Translations under genes and position numbers: made by a program
Source of the DNA: Karstenula rhodostoma CBS 690.94
Taxonomy: Eukaryota > Ascomycota > Dothideomycetes > Pleosporales > Didymosphaeriaceae
DNA length: 64,000 bases
Assembly: GCA_010093485.1 (NCBI GenBank)
Contig: MU001511.1
Span: 496,001 to 560,000, forward strand
Reading direction: 5' to 3'
The notes under the pieces: generated by a model
What the model saw: only the letters and a program-made list of their open reading frames with translations
What the model was told of the DNA's origin: nothing
Databases searched by the model: none
Part shown: one piece after another, positions 22,131 to 34,500 of the stretch
Position numbering within the stretch: position 1 is the stretch's first letter
How the letters are laid out: each line of letters starts with the position of its first letter

Positions 22131-22504
22131 GCTCGAACCGAGAATGGCGATGCAAAGGGGATAGTAACCAGCAGTAGGGAAGGGTCGCGAAGTTGCCCTT
22201 CGTCTGGTGCATTTGGTGAAGCCATGTTATAGTGCGAGAACGCCAGTCATGCTTAACGCGACTGGTGCTCGATATCTAGTGGATACAATTAGCGGTCCGT
22301 TGCCTTAACGCAACTGGACTGGTCTGTTAGGACATCACGAGTTCATACGATCCTGGAACACACGGTGCGCTCGTTTTCCAGTACTGCATGTGGAGATGCT
22401 CAAAACACCCAGCTCGATAATGAGATCGACACTTGTGATTACAGAAAGAAAGCTGCACTGTTTAACGCACCACACCGCTAACCCAACTCCCAACCAGCCC
22501 ACCC
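22131..22504. other. Convergent intergenic region
   Basis: 374 bp between the FPGS and HET-gene 3' ends. Nothing else recognised. Confidence 0.5.
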
Positions 22505-24922
22505 CTACACCACCGTAACCATCCTCTCCGCAACCTCAACCCAATGCCCATACCTCTTCAACTCGGGCGTCTCGCCCCCCCTCACCCACTCATGCTTATG
22601 CGCCCCTCCCACCTCCTCCCCACCCCACCCCATCTTCTCCAGATGCGTCCCAGCCAACATCCCCTTCCACCCCGCCTCGCGCTCGACTCCGCGCCCCGGC
22701 CGCTCCCTCACGCCGCACATGTACCCATACCACGCGCAGTCCTCCCACACGGCGTACCCGACGCGGCGGAACTCGCCGTTCGTGGCGCCCGTGGGGACAA
22801 GCGCGATGCTCCAGATGGTGATGGGGTCGTGCGGGCGGTGGGTGCGCGTGGTGGCGGGGGCCTCCGCGAGGCCGACGTGCCACTGGGCGATGGCGAGGAA
22901 GGTGAGTTGTGTGTTTGGCGGGATGAGTTCGTCGGGGCGAAAGGTGCCGCGGATGAGGCGCCAGTTCTGGCCGCCGCTGAGGCGGTTGGCGGTTGTGTCG
23001 GGGGAGGTATCTGAGAAGACGAAGAAGTCGTTTGGGTGGAACGAGCGGCCGCGGTAGGTGATGAGGTGTTTAGCGCCCGTGGGCTTGGGGGTTGTCATGT
23101 GGGGGTTGGAGAGGGCGGCATCGCGGATGGCGAAGGGGTAGATGGCGTCGACGTAGCCGGTGCGGAGGTGGCCGGTGAGCTTGAGGGAACCGGATTTGGC
23201 GGCCGGGGTGCCGGCCACGCGGACGGAGAGGACGTCGCACATGCGGTGGAGGGAGAGGATGTCGGGGACGGGGTAGACGACGGGGACCGTGACGCTGACC
23301 CACGACCAGGAGGGTGCGATGGCGGCTTCGTGGCGCACGTGTGTGTTGTGCTCGAGGGAGAAGGCTTCGGGGACTTCGGCTGTGAACTCGTTCTCGTGCG
23401 CGACGCTCCACAGGAGCCCGAGCCAGAAGTCTTGCTCCCAGAGGCCCGCGTAGTACTTCTTCTTCGTGTGGCGGCTGAGCGCCTGTGCGATGCCTTCGAT
23501 GGCGACGAGTCGGTCGGAGACTTTGGTCATGCCGCGATGGGTGTAGTCCATTACGGTGTACATCCAGTATTGGAGCTGGTATTTCGCTGCTGCCTCTTGA
23601 CTGGCAATGTCTGGTATCGAGAAGAACTCCTCGTTGCTGAAGATCCCAGCTCGTAAGGCTTTCTGGTGTCCGATATGCCGACTAAGTCCACCGAAGGGAG
23701 TGCGCTCGCTGCCGTGCGAGGTGTTGCATTGCCAGCGGACTTGAAACCCGTCGAATATCAGCATGCGCGGAGACAAGAGCTGCTCTTGGAGCACCCAGCT
23801 TCTGCCATACAGCGGCGGCACCCCTGTGGAGTGTTCAGTGCGCCCGTAGGAAGTGAATATCAGGCTCCGAGGTTTCGTGTTCGCAATTTTACTTTCCGAT
23901 CCTGGCGATGAGGGGAGTTCGACTAGAAATGGGAACTGTATCAATCCGTCTCTTGCCTGGAAGCACCCCGCGTCTCCTCCAGACGCAGGTGCAGCGGCAA
24001 TCTTTAGAGTTGCGTTGCGATACACGTCGCACATTGTCCCCGCTTCGGCTTCCCAGTCGTTTTTTTCGTCTTGGATGATGCAGAGTGAGTCAATCCATAC
24101 ATACCTAAAGCCTAGCTTCCGCGTGACGTGGATTGCTTCTTGGAAAGTCTTGGACAGTAACTTTGGATCGATGCAATTCTTGTGCTCGTCGATGTTTTTG
24201 AGCAAGGTTCGTATAATCTGAACTCGACCCCAACAATGGCTAAGGGATACGTAACGCCTGTCATTGCCTTCGTTGATAGCTTCTTTGGTTTCGATGAGGC
24301 GGATAGTGTCGTTGGCAACGTCGATTAGCCTTGTCGGTAGCCACGAATTCGCGCTGGTACTACTTTCTTGTCGGCACTTGTCGTGGTGGTCTAGACACTT
24401 CTTCAACCAGTATCCCGCGAGCTCAAGGCTGGCGTCGGAGCCCGTGCTGTCGTTGGCTAGCTGTGCAGTGTGGCCCAGTGCTGCACCTAATTCCTCTGTG
24501 AAAGTTTAGACACAATGCGACCCTACTGGAGGAACATTCTACCCACCATCTTGGATGAAGCCATCGCAGACAGCCAACATGCGTCTAGGCAACCGCCCAA
24601 TCTTGCCTCCGGCTGCATTAAACGTAACAAAGAGCGAAGGAAAAGCAGTATTTTTCGCATCAACCTCAAGCACTACGTCTAGTTCTTCATCGTCGTCTGG
24701 AACCAGATCTCGAAGTTCCCATTTTGTTGGCGAAGACAGGATAGAGCGACAAATGGGGCACAGTTGGTCCGATGTGACTCTCAGCTCGCGCATGCTATGA
24801 TGTAGGACCTCTTCATGGTGTGCCCATGCAATATTGGCATTGTCGTTGTGATCTGCAGATGCAAAGATGTTAGAAACAGAAAAAAAAGCTTCGAAAAAAG
24901 CTTGACATTTGTCGCAAATCAT
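22505..24922 (-). CDS. HET-domain protein (heterokaryon incompatibility)
   Basis: Model: complement(join(22505..24495,24547..24922)), 788 aa, intact. The N-terminal region MICDKCQAFFEAFF...QLCPICRSI has CxxC pairs as in many HET proteins. The HET domain spans roughly residues 195-350: RRYVSLSHCWGRV, FQEAIHVTRKLGFRYVWIDS, LCIIQDEKNDWEAEAGTMCD and YGRSWVLQEQLLSPRMLIF. The last ~400 residues are variable, as expected for this family. HET proteins trigger compartment death after fusion of unlike hyphae, and some resemble NLR/TIR-type immunity. It lies downstream of, and convergent with, FPGS, with a decayed HET gene on the other side of FPGS. The intron begins GTGGGT, and G+AG restores the codon. 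Confidence 0.93.
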
Positions 24923-25149
24923 GCTGGGCTGGGCAGGGTGAAAGGATGGAGGGCTAGCGCTTGACTATAAAGCGCTTATCTAGCTATTCGTGGGGCTAGC
25001 GTATCTGCCGCTTGGGGCCAGAATGGCGTTTCCGGACAAAGGTCAATCTCCTGCACAAGCTGTCATCTGCAGGTAAGACAGGAATGGTTGGTCGATGCTT
25101 TGTTGCGATCGTCATTGGTGCCTATGGTTGTGCCCATGGCTGTGCCCGC

Positions 25150-26603
25150 CTACGCCTTCTTCTTCACTGGTGTCGCATTTTGCTCTCCTGTGAGTGCATC
25201 CTTCGACTGGACATCGCGAATGATGATTCCCAATATCCCGACGTTGACGACAAAAAACAGAATGCCGGAAGCCCACAAACCAGGAACAAAGGTCGAGTGA
25301 CCGTTGAACTCGAGTTGGAAACCCTGTTGCAGCCAGAATACCTTCGTTTGGTTAGCTTGTCGCTCGACTTCGTGTATAGAGAACGGACCTGGCCGAGCAC
25401 CCAGAGAATGAGCGCCGATACACCCACTGAGCGGGACCGCAGTAATGTTGACTCGGGGAGGTAATAGGGCAGGAACATCATATACCAGAGGAAGTACTGA
25501 GAGGTCATCAGTACGTGTAATATGGGTTCATGCGAGACACAAACCTGGCTTGTGCAGACCTTGTTGAAGGCCACAAATGCGAACGTTTGAGCGAGCATCG
25601 TCGATGGTAGATCTTTCTTGCTCAAGACCAAGGGAATAAACACTGCACTGAGAAGGAGTTGTGGTAGGAACGCCAGGCGTTCAAGCTCCAGTGACGGTTG
25701 AGCGCTTGCGTTTACATTGGTCCTTGGAGAAGAATTCAGGTAGAGTAATGTGTTATATGGCGAAAAGTTGTGGCGATGATCAATCCTAATCATGTGATAG
25801 AAATAGCTGTGGTCAAGGAAAGGCCAGCCGTACCTTGCTCCGGTCAGAATCGCGTTACCAAAGGCGAGCGCGAGAACTTACGCGAGGTACATGACTACAT
25901 TGAGACCCATGAAGGTGATGAGACTGCACGCAGCTAAAACCAATCTTTGCACGTTCAGAAAAGAGATAATCTGCTCCGCAAAGGATACCGTTGTAGTCGA
26001 TTTGCTGGTCCCCCGCCTGTTGATCCGGTCGTCGTCGAGCCACCAAACGATAGATGCAGCATATATGAACGGGTAAATCTTGAAATGAACTGCAAAGCCG
26101 AGAAGAAAGCCAGAAAGTACAATGCGCTTCGCCAGTACAGCCCAAAGGAGAGCAGTCACGAAGACGCCAAGAAGGCCTTCGGAACTACCACGTGTACTGA
26201 TGGTGGCGACCATAGGGTTCAGAAGCCATATGCTGGCGTACCTCAATGCTCTCTCTTGGGACATGGTGTGGTACGAGCGGAGGATGCAGAACATCATCCA
26301 ACCAGTAATGATGTCGCCGACTGCAAATAAGATTTTTCCGAATGAGAACCAGAAGCCCGGCCATGTCGTGGGGTATATGAGCCATGCGAGCAGTGGAGTG
26401 TATCTGTAGGTATCGCGGTCATAAGGGGACTGGCCTTGCGCGATGAAGCGTGCTGCATCGGTGAAGACGAAGTAGTCAATGTCCGTGTATTTCATGGGCG
26501 AATATGCATCTTGAAAAAGTCCATACACCAAGAAGACAGCTCTTAGTAGGATGGCGGCGGAAAACACCGCGCGCGAACTATCAAAGAAAGCCGAGAGCGC
26601 CAT
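25150..26603 (-). CDS. GPI14: GPI mannosyltransferase 1 (GPI14 / PIG-M)
   Basis: Model: complement(join(25150..25341,25389..25496,25545..25833,25882..26603)), 436 aa, the usual PIG-M length. It adds the first mannose from dolichol-phosphate-mannose to the GPI precursor in the ER lumen. The first luminal loop has the DxD motif in KYTDIDYFVFTDAARFI, followed by the YDRDTYRYTPLLAWLIYP block typical of PIG-M. Later blocks are LLNPMVATISTRGSSEGLLG, VHFKIYPFIYA and DHRHNFSPYNTLLYL. About ten hydrophobic segments are visible, and the basic tail VKKKA could serve as an ER signal. Start chosen at MALSAFFDSSRAVF because the upstream frame is leader. It is transcribed divergently from TRAX, 247 bp away. 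Confidence 0.94.
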
Positions 26604-26850
26604 GTATGGGCGGATGAGCGGTGTTGAAAAGATAGGACTAGAATCATCAGTCAGACACAATAGTAAAGCGCAAGGACACGAGCGCGGCCGTAACCAAAAT
26701 GTTGATGGGAAGGGATATGTGATGATAGGAAGCCACACTGGCAATGCTGGGACGTTTGCTACCGAGCAGCCTAACTGGATTGGGGCTCGCACCTTTCCAT
26801 TAGCCACTGAGCGTTTGCTTGACGTATACTTCACCGCGCAGCCTGCAACC
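26604..26850. promoter_or_regulatory. Compact bidirectional promoter GPI14 / TRAX
   Basis: 247 bp separate the two start codons, so both promoters must lie here. No specific site is claimed. Confidence 0.6.
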
Positions 26851-27855
26851 ATGGGACCTAAACGCTCAAGAGACGGAGCTATGAAAGAAGAGAAGTCCGA
26901 CAAGCCTGAGCAAGCGGCATCGCCATTCATGGCGATGTTCGAAGGTTTCCGAGCAGAGCTGGACGAGCACCATGACCGACGCGAAAGAATCATCAAAGCG
27001 TCGCGCGACATCACCGCCGCAAGCAAGAAGATGTGGGTTGACATGATGGATGATGATGTGGATTTTTACTGACATGTGCCGCAGTATCTTTACTCTACAA
27101 AGGTCAGACTTGCGAGATAAATCTCTGATACCATGATTGCTAACTAGGTCAGGGTACGGGCGCTTGGTCAATCGGTCCCTCCGTTCGTTGTCAAAGGCAA
27201 TGCGCAATATTGGGAGATTATCGAGAAACAGTACCAGCACATTGCTGCCGACGTCCAGGGCCTGAATGCTTTCCGCTACCCTCAGATCACAGGAGGCAAC
27301 CAGGAGTTCATGGAAGCACTGAGCTTCCACCATTACCTGGAGACGCAAACACTCATCTCGTATGACGACGCGAAAAACCGCGTAGCTTCTATGAGCGGCA
27401 GTGCTGGGGCGGTACTGCTGACGCCAGAAGACTACATTCTCGGCATCTTCGACATGGTGGGCGAGCTGATGCGCTTCTCCATCACAGCCATGGCCACCAA
27501 CGGCAAACTGCCAGCAGGCAAGCCAAGGAAGGAAGCCAAGGCCACCCATGAGGACCCCGAGGGCGAGGACGCGGACAAGATGGATGTTGACGAGGAAACT
27601 TCTGCATCAACGCCGGCTGAAAAGCCGCGCAACGTCCTTTCGGATCTCCGAGCACTGCGGCTGCAGCTCGAGATATTCGAAGCAGGAGGCGGAAAGTTTG
27701 GAGCCGACGTGAGGAAGAAGGCGGATGTGATGAGGGAATGTGTGGACAAGGTGGAGAAGGCGCTGTACCAGCTCACGGTCCGTGGCACAGAGCGGCCCAA
27801 AGGCTGGGTGCCCGACGTGAGAGAGGAGAGGCGGCCCGAGGTGGAGAGCTACTAG
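26851..27855 (+). CDS. TRAX: Translin-associated factor X (TRAX) family protein
   Basis: Model: join(26851..27032,27085..27102,27153..27855), 300 aa. With translin, TRAX forms the C3PO nuclease; the TRAX subunit carries the catalytic acidic residues. Family blocks: FRAELDEHHDRRERIIKASR, ITAASKK then IIFTLQRVRALG, YWEIIEKQYQHIAADVQGLN, EFMEALSFHHYLETQTLISY and LTPEDYILGIFDMVGELMRF. The second exon is only 18 nt, yet it is needed to build the conserved SKKIIFTLQR helix. A disordered acidic insertion (HEDPEGEDADKMDVDEETSA) sits before the last helices. Start ATG lies in CAACCATGG context. Longer upstream reading is excluded because it would run into the GPI14 promoter. Confidence 0.93.
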
Positions 27856-28323
27856 TGTCGGCGACTGCTGTGACAGCTGCTCTGAGGGACACTCGATATC
27901 TAGCGTAGACGATGCATAGATAGGAATGAGTCACATGATGTAGGTCTGCGCCACTGTGTGGCGGTGGGGTGGGACTGCCGCCCTCCGCGGTTGCCCACAT
28001 TGCGGAGATGACGAGTGATGAGTACCTCCATTCCTCACGGCCTCCTTCACCTGCGTGACTCGCATCGCTCGCCCGCGCCATGACCCCGACACCCGCCTTC
28101 GCTCAAACGCTGCGCAGTTGTTGCGCAGCCAGCTCGTTCGCACCCTGAGCGCGCGGCAACCCTCGCAGACAATTCAATTGTCCTGGCGCCCAACAAACGC
28201 CCGTTTTGCACCACTGGCACCCACCCGCCATTCTTAAACCGATCCGCTACACGCCCGCACTCTTACTGCCGACACATCGCGCACCCCTCAGCATTCGCTA
28301 CATCGCCCTCCGCCGCCGCGACC
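27856..28323. other. Intergenic TRAX / PIN-domain gene
   Basis: 468 bp. TRAX 3' end plus promoter of the next plus-strand gene. No coding evidence. Confidence 0.5.
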
Positions 28324-29742
28324 ATGCGGCGCAACACATTCGCGCCACGGCCTCGGCCTGACGACAGCCGCCTGCGCCCTGCGCCCGAGCCGCCCACGCG
28401 CAAGATCTTCAACTGCATCGTCGACGACACGGCCCTGATCGCAGGCGCCAAGAAGAGCACCCGCGACGGCATCCGCAAATGGACCACGCAGGACGCCATC
28501 CGCCTCTTCGTGCCCCTCCACAGTCAGTCTCGCCGCCCGCCGTCACGGCTCACACTAACATGACGCACAGCCCTCACCCACCTCAACCACCTCAAGACCG
28601 GAACAGAACGCTACAACGCCGACGCCCGCGACGCCCTGAAGTGGCTCGACGATGTCACCTCCTCGCCCGCCATCGGGGACCGCATTGTGCTCGAGGGGGT
28701 GGACGAAGCCTATACCACATGGGCCGAGGTGGAGCAGTTCATGCTGCCGGAGACGCTTCTGTCCATGGAGTCCAGCGGCTCGGAAGATGACGACGACGAC
28801 GACGACGAAGACGAGTACCACGAGGACCTGGAGAGCTCCTTCAACGCCCTTGACATCTCCGACGGCACCTCCATGAGCAGCGTGGACCAGTCCCCAAAGT
28901 CCACCCGCACCACAGAGCCGGACTACTCCGTGCCGGCTAGCGGAATCATTGATGCGAAGACGCTGGTCAACAGCAACCCCGCGCCCGTCATGGCACCGCT
29001 CGCCTGCACTGCGCGCAACAGCACCGAGCTTCCCCGCGGACGGAAACTACCCAAGAATAGCTTCCCGCATAGCCTCCGTCCACTCTTCAACCACATCCTG
29101 TGGCGAATCCACCAAGAGACTAACCCCGATGCTGCTCTGGACAACTTCATCCTTCTCACAAACGACACCGTCAAGCAGACTATTGCTCAGAAGTTCGGCA
29201 TTCGAGCTAAGCGCTTGGAACAACTCCGCGATGCTGTCATGCGCGAGGATCGGGAATTCAAGAATCATATGACTGTTTACAAGAAGGAGACCGAAGAGCA
29301 TGCGCTGAAGAAGGAATCCGAACTGGAGCCCAAGTCAGTCCAGCGCCCCAAGTCCAGCCACTCTTCCGTGAGCCAGTCAGCCGCCGACTCGGATGAGGAT
29401 GACTGTGTGCTCATCAAGAACGCGCCTCGTGGTCCAGCGGGCACTACTAACCAACGCCTTTTCGACCCGAATGATTTTGGACGTGCGACTCAGCCACATT
29501 CTCCCCGCGGTGGTCGTGGTCACGTCGTGCCTCGTGGCCGTGGTGGCTCTATTCGAGGCCGAGGAGCATTTGCGGGTCGTGGACGTGGTGGAACTTATGT
29601 TCCGCCTGCCCCTTCATTCCAATCACAGCCAGCTCCTCGTCACGACCCTAACCGACCGATTGACCCCGACTCATTTACGCGCCCTGCAACCCGTGGTAGC
29701 CCCATACGCGGCGGGCGTAGGTCACTCTGGGAGCCAAACTGA
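28324..29742 (+). CDS. PIN-like domain protein with RGG-rich tail
   Basis: Model: join(28324..28522,28571..29742), 456 aa. After a Pro/Arg-rich start, FNCIVDDTALIAGAKKSTRD and DAIRLFVPLHTLTHLNHLK look like a PIN-type nuclease fold, with Asp pairs at DD (about 35-36) and later at ALKWLDD. An acidic run (EDDDDDDDEDEYHED) and low-complexity Ser/Thr follow. A helical segment comes next (PHSLRPLFNHILWRIHQE, NFILLTNDTVKQTIAQKFGI). The tail is rich in RGG/RGR (GGRGHVVPRGRGGSIRGRG), typical of RNA-binding proteins. A role in RNA decay or processing is inference; I do not recognise a named orthologue. The intron begins GTCAGT, and A+CC restores Thr. Confidence 0.82.
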
Positions 29743-30714
29743 AGGCGTGCAAGTCTCAGCGGTATGATGCTGTGCCGCACATGCCAACATGTCCTTTACT
29801 TGGCCTTCCAGACGAGCCTCTTTCCAAAGAGCTCAGCACATGCACGGAAACCTGAAAGAGTCGCGCAGCTCTCCCACCAGCTTGTTGCCGAATCAGAACC
29901 ACAGGGATACCGCCCTCAGCCTTCAGGCTACATGTGGCATCTTCCCAGCGTACCCGCAACACTGAGGTTGTCGAACGAACTAACTCTTTTCTTTGACTCA
30001 GGGTCTCTTGTTTGACACCACCGACTACGACGGACGTCTACCCAACATACGAAACATGGCACCTAGAGGCCAATGTCTACAGCACTGCCCGTGCGATACA
30101 GAACATGGCCGAGACTGTCATTTAGGCGAGGCGATTGTGGGACACACCACCACGAGAATGTCTTGAGATTGTAATGTTTGTTTGGGCCGTGATTTTTGGC
30201 GTTGTTCCTATCTTTCGTTTTGGAGGCTTCATACTTGATTGCTGGGCTTAACGTTCTGTTTTAGGTATGCGAGTCCACGGTGGTGTCATGTCATGTCCGT
30301 ACTGACAAACATACACGTTGACACTACATGTACGAAGTAGCAATGCGAGTTGTTTTTTCTAGGCCTCTTCTGCTGGTTGCCTGATGCAGAACTTTGCCCG
30401 AGAACACTACTGATACGACAGATTCGAAAGCTAGAGTATGGAATCCGAACAGCAAGGGGTGGTACGTGTACCGGCTCCGCGGGTCGACGCAGAAGGGAAG
30501 TGACTGGTGCTGGTTCTGTCTCGGTGATGCCGACACCACCGTCGGTAGCGACCACGACTCGCACCAGAATCACAACACCACCCTCGCCCTCCATCCATCC
30601 CACGCTGCACCCGCTCGACCAGCAATGTCTCAGCCGTCGTGGGCTCACCTCGTATCCATATCGAGACGTGGTCGAAGCCGTGGAGTGCATCTCGCCACGT
30701 CGAGTCGAGACCGT

Positions 30715-30738
30715 GTCCACGTCCACGTCCACGTCCAC
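30715..30738. repeat. (GTCCAC)4 hexamer microsatellite
   Basis: Four perfect tandem hexamers, flanked by further GTC/CAC-like bases. Not in a supported gene. Confidence 0.9.
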
Positions 30739-31291
30739 GTCGTCAACCACGCTATCCAGCTGCACACCCACAAGCGCGGGCCACAAGCCAGGCCCTGGAT
30801 CTCGGTCCTCGCCATCTATGTATAGCCTTCGACCCAGGGGGGCGTCAACAGCCGAAGACGCACGCCTGCATCTTTCCCGGGACATGCACGTCGTATCGCC
30901 CGCCTCGCCGTGTACCTTTCCCCAGGCGGGCATCCCACACCGAGTGCGGCAGAGGTAGACTTGCTAGCACGCCACGGTGCGCGGGACGGCAGGAAGGTTC
31001 GCCTGGGCTTGTACGTGCATGCTTGAAGTACCTACGCGAAGATCAGCTGGTCTAACAGGCGGCTGCGTGCCGCTTCTCTTCTGGGCATGGAGTGCTGCTT
31101 TGGGATGTGTGGTCTGTGCGGGTGTACGTCTTGGGCTTGGGTTGGGGGGACGTGGCGGGCCGTGGGGAGGGGGGTCTGGAATGGGCTGGCGCGTGGTAAA
31201 TGCCGTGAGCTGAGCATGGGGTGAGGTTGGGCTCGGGGCTCTCCATGGTTGTGGGAGGGGTGCGCTGGGGCTGTCTGTGGTTGAGGGGGGC

Positions 31292-31322
31292 GTCTGGTCT
31301 GGTCTGGTCTGGTCTGGTCTTC
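31292..31322. repeat. (GGTCT)n pentamer microsatellite
   Basis: Five to six perfect tandem copies of a TCTGG/GGTCT unit just downstream of a GC-rich stretch. Confidence 0.9.
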
Positions 31323-31552
31323 ACACTGCTAGAGGCACGATCGTGGAAGCTGGAGTCACCGACTTGTGAGTGTAGAAAGACGGTTTGTGAGCATTATGTG
31401 TCCTTCTCCAAGACGCGAATCACGCTGTGGAAACCAACCGCACCCCTTATGTAGCCCTTATTATGTACCATTTCTAATATAACATTCGTGACTCGGCCGT
31501 GATAATATTTCGTGATCCTAAAAGAAATCCCCAGCTTCACTCCTCCACAAGT

Positions 31553-34500
31553 TTAGAACAGACCCAGCGCAAACTGCGGTTTCGTTAGCTGGATCCCTGG
31601 AGTAGGGGATGATTACTTACCGGCAACAGCGCATGGCACCCGACCTGGTTCGCGAGCGGCACGATGGCCGCGAAATCGCTAATGGTCCAGCCGCGGGGCG
31701 CAAAGCGCGCGCAGTACACCATGCCGCCTATGACGGGCAGCAGGAAGAGATACATCCACTTGAAGTCGCGCACAATGCGGTCGAGGCCGACACGGAAGCC
31801 GGACTCGGTGAGCTCCTTGGCCGTGGTCGTCCATTCGATGCGCACGCTGAAGAAGTGGCAGAAGATGGCTTTGAGGAGGTGGAAAGAGATGCCGCCGAAG
31901 AAAAGGAGGAAGAAGCTAGGGGGGGTGTCAGGTTAGCTAGTAAAGAGAGGGATAGGTGGGCTGCTTACGGCATCCATTTGGTGGTCTCGACGAGCGACCA
32001 GAAGAAGGTCTTCTGGCCGAGGCGGTGGCGCAACATAGCATATGCGAGGGGCGAGAGGACATTGAAGACGACGGCCATGCCGACGAAGATCTTCCAGCTC
32101 GTGATGTAGAACTGGTCGACCTCGTCGGTGAACCAGCCTACAACGCAGTAGTTGGCCAGTGAGAGCGGGATGGCGGATGCGATGGCGTAGTAGGTTCCGA
32201 TGTATGCGAGGATCGTCATCTTGGATGTGACTTTGATCGGGCTCCAGAGGAACTTCCAGAAGAGCGGGGTGATGGGTCCACGGCGTGGCCACTTGACGAT
32301 GGGGTTGAACACGAGCTCGTTGCCTGTGATGTAGAGTTAGTGTGTGACGTGCAAATACAAGTAGTAATCTCCAACTTACAGCCATAAGCGTACTTCTCCC
32401 ACCTAGCAAGCTCATCATACACCGTGAGCGACACACCTTCCTTGAACCCACCGTTGTGGTAGGTGGCAAGGCGCACAACAAACTTGTTGATCTGCAACCG
32501 GAGACTGACATCGAAATCTTCGGAGACGTGATGCTCAGACCAGAACTTGGTCATGCCATTTTCCTCGAATGCGATGCTTTGGATGGCTTTCCACCGGATG
32601 AATGTGTTGTGTCCGACGAACGGGGCGCAGTCGCCATTTCCGACAGCGTACTGGATGGAAGTGTACACAAGATCGGTAAAGTAGGTAATACCGTTCTCGA
32701 ACACGTTGTTGACGACCTGCATGATGCCACTGGCGTGCTGAATGAGAGCGACTTCTGGGCTTTCGTGCATCTCCAGTGCGCCATAGAGTAGACAATCCTC
32801 TGGCACACGCGTGTCAGAATCAACGATCAAGATGATCTCACCCACGCGGATGTTGCCTGCAGCCCAGGTCCGACCCTCGTCCTTCTCGAGCATCGCTTTC
32901 ATAGCTCGCTCGTACAGTTCGTCTTCGTCCTCGATTGTTAGGTCGTCGGATGAGCAGCCGCGCTCCTGGGCTCGCTCTTCTAGAAGACGAAGTAGTTCGT
33001 CTTCCACCCGCAGCGAAAAGTCAAGGCAGTAGTTCATGTTTGATGCCTTCTTGAAGTGGCCTGCGCGAATGAAAATTTCCTCGGTGTCAGGTCCCTTTTC
33101 GCTGTCATCGTTCTTCTTCTTCGAGAACCAGCCGCTCTTCTCTTTCTTGTGTTCGTGGTGCTTCGGACGTGCGACCCAGCCAATGTTGTTTAGCTCGTAA
33201 AATGCTTTGCGTGCTTCTTGCATCTCTGACGAGACGCATCGCATGCCATCTTCGTTGACGAAGATTGAGGCCGTGCCTCCACAAGACTCGTAATACTTCA
33301 CAGCGGCGAGGAGAGAAGTAACCGTGGGAATGACCACACCTTTCAGGCCTTCCTTATACACGGGCATTTGAATAGTGACATGTGGAAGTTCGTAGTCCTG
33401 GTGGCGCATCCGCTTTGGTTTAACCCCTGTACTTTCGTCAGCTGCGGTCCGGTCAAGTCAAGCATATCGCGAATCTAGGGGGCAAGTAACCCGAGCACAA
33501 CGTACCTGAGTAATACAGACTATTTCCCTGAAGCGCCGAAAGAGGACCAAAAAGCTGGCCCAAGGAACCGCCAATAACAATGAAGAAAAACTACCGACGC
33601 GTTAGTCGTGGCCTTGAAGATCGGCAGTTCGTGGGGCTAGAGGTGGCAGAAAGAGGCGAACTCGTGTTGCGCCACGAGCCAGCGCCAGCGCCAGCCGCCA
33701 CCAAGCTGAGCAGTGCGCCAGCGCAGAACGGTGAACGGTCGGTAAGAAAAGATTGGCGCAACGTACCAGTGAGAACGAAGCAAACAGCGGGATAGTGGCA
33801 ACCTTGTTTCAACGTCAGTTCCAGGCGCAACTGTTCATTGTACCGTCTACATACCAGTGCAAAGCGAATCATGCCTCCGTCGAGCCGGTACTCAGTCAGC
33901 AGCTACCATTCAGTCAGAAATGTATGTCTGGCAAAATCCCGCGGGAAGCCGAACCTTTGCGACACAAGCCATTTCTACGACAATGACCAGGACCTGGATG
34001 TGTTAGTGTCCAGAAAGATTGTTCGGGAGGAAGCGACATACCATGGCGATGCCAATAGTCACAGAATGTACCAAGAGAAATTCCCTCTCGGGCAATTCTG
34101 CCTCTTTGATTGGATCGTATGCTTGGTCTCCTAGCTCTTCAACCTCAAGAGCCCTGTCGATGGCGCCAATCTTCTCGCTCATTTCAAAAGGAATGCCTCC
34201 TGTCAAAGGCGCGGAGATGGGAAACAAGGATGTTCTCGCACCTCCACCAAGGGAGTCTGCTGGTGGCGAAGGCATTGCTTGCGGAGTTCGGAGGAGCGGA
34301 GGAGTGGGGTTGTGCGATGGGATATGCGATCCCCAAACTAGCCCAAGCAGTCGCGTCTCGACATCAGTTCCATGAGCGACTAACTACAATCAGCCTGCAC
34401 GCTTCACTGAGATCTCTTCCAGCTGGGAATTCACTACTTACGGATCCCCGGAACAGTGTCACCCCAGACCAACACCATCCGTTCTTGCCGACACAAACAT

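Larger units (their letters stand above)
29743..31552. other. Intergenic stretch with simple repeats
   Basis: 1.8 kb between convergent genes with no supported CDS. It contains about four GTCCAC units at 30715-30738 and about five to six GGTCT units at 31292-31322. Open frames here are short, GC-driven and lie on both strands. Confidence 0.5.
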
